DNA of 5,260 nucleotides from Syntrophomonas sp. UBA4807 (lineage in GTDB: Bacteria; Bacillota; Syntrophomonadia; Syntrophomonadales; Syntrophomonadaceae): assembly GCA_002402575.1 (NCBI GenBank), contig DHGD01000090.1, positions 1 to 5,260 on the forward strand, given 5' to 3'. Made by a program: the position numbers and the translations under genes. Shown piece by piece: positions 5,226 through 5,260 of the stretch; the stretch's first letter is position 1; every line of letters starts with the position of its first letter. Below the pieces are notes generated by a model. It did no database searches. It saw only the letters and a program-made list of their open reading frames with translations, and was not told the origin of the DNA.

Positions 5226-5260
5226 TTGACACCCCCCGTCCCCTTGACACCTTGACACCC
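5216..5260. repeat. Perfect 18-bp tandem duplication plus partial third copy
   Basis: The unit CCCCGTCCCCTTGACACC occurs at 5216-5233 and again, unbroken, at 5234-5251. The last 8 bases, TTGACACC, recur at 5252-5259, and the array runs into the window edge. The first unit also forms the right arm of the inverted repeat that starts at 5180. No open reading frame of note covers the stretch. It is most likely an intergenic repeat cluster continuing beyond the window. Confidence 0.85.

Noticed and set aside
5216..5260. CRISPR array
   Set aside because: The 18-bp units are directly abutting with no spacers and no cas genes are present; it is a simple tandem duplication.

Overview
The window looks like a chromosomal segment of a Clostridia-type Bacillota (Firmicutes). 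This is inferred from AGGAGG-type ribosome binding sites, the UPF0735/PheB protein encoded directly before hom, a Bacillus-type aspartate kinase with an internal second start, and bacterial -35/-10 promoters. A syntrophic or peptococcal-type lineage would fit, but the sequence alone does not fix the genus.

The right two thirds (about 1086-5085) is one leftward operon: ACT-domain regulator PheB, homoserine dehydrogenase (hom), homoserine kinase (thrB), aspartate kinase (lysC). An extended -10 promoter lies at 5057-5085. Gaps are 14 bp (pheB-hom), 6 bp (hom-thrB, with the thrB ribosome binding site inside the end of hom) and 47 bp (thrB-lysC), with no terminator between genes. The enzymes cover the committing step of the aspartate family (LysC) and the branch to O-phosphohomoserine (Hom, ThrB). 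Aspartate-semialdehyde dehydrogenase and threonine synthase are not in the window. Three of the four proteins carry ACT domains, so amino-acid feedback is the likely control. lysC has a strong internal Shine-Dalgarno and ATG that should also yield a separate regulatory beta subunit.

Downstream of lysC is a tRNA-Pro(GGG) gene on the same strand with its own promoter. Its 3' side faces a bidirectional hairpin terminator and then what appears to be the decayed C-terminus of a tyrosine integrase on the opposite strand, truncated and frameshifted. That is the usual footprint of an element once integrated at a tRNA 3' end. Abutting the remnant is a leftward type II toxin-antitoxin module: a Phd/YefM-like antitoxin, then an overlapping RelE/ParE-like toxin with a TTG start that runs off the left edge. 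Its promoter is covered by four TTGATA/TATCAA half-sites about 10 bp apart.

The right edge (5180-5260) is non-coding and G/C-run rich. It holds a 10-bp inverted repeat, a perfect 18-bp tandem duplication and a minus-strand G-quadruplex motif, and looks like the edge of an intergenic repeat element. Stretch 5125-5179 shows nothing recognisable. I see no CRISPR array, rRNA, intact transposase or riboswitch. Most of the window is ordinary amino-acid biosynthesis; the parts worth a second look are the toxin-antitoxin/integrase scar, the operator-like repeats, and the repeat structures around the operon promoter and the right edge.
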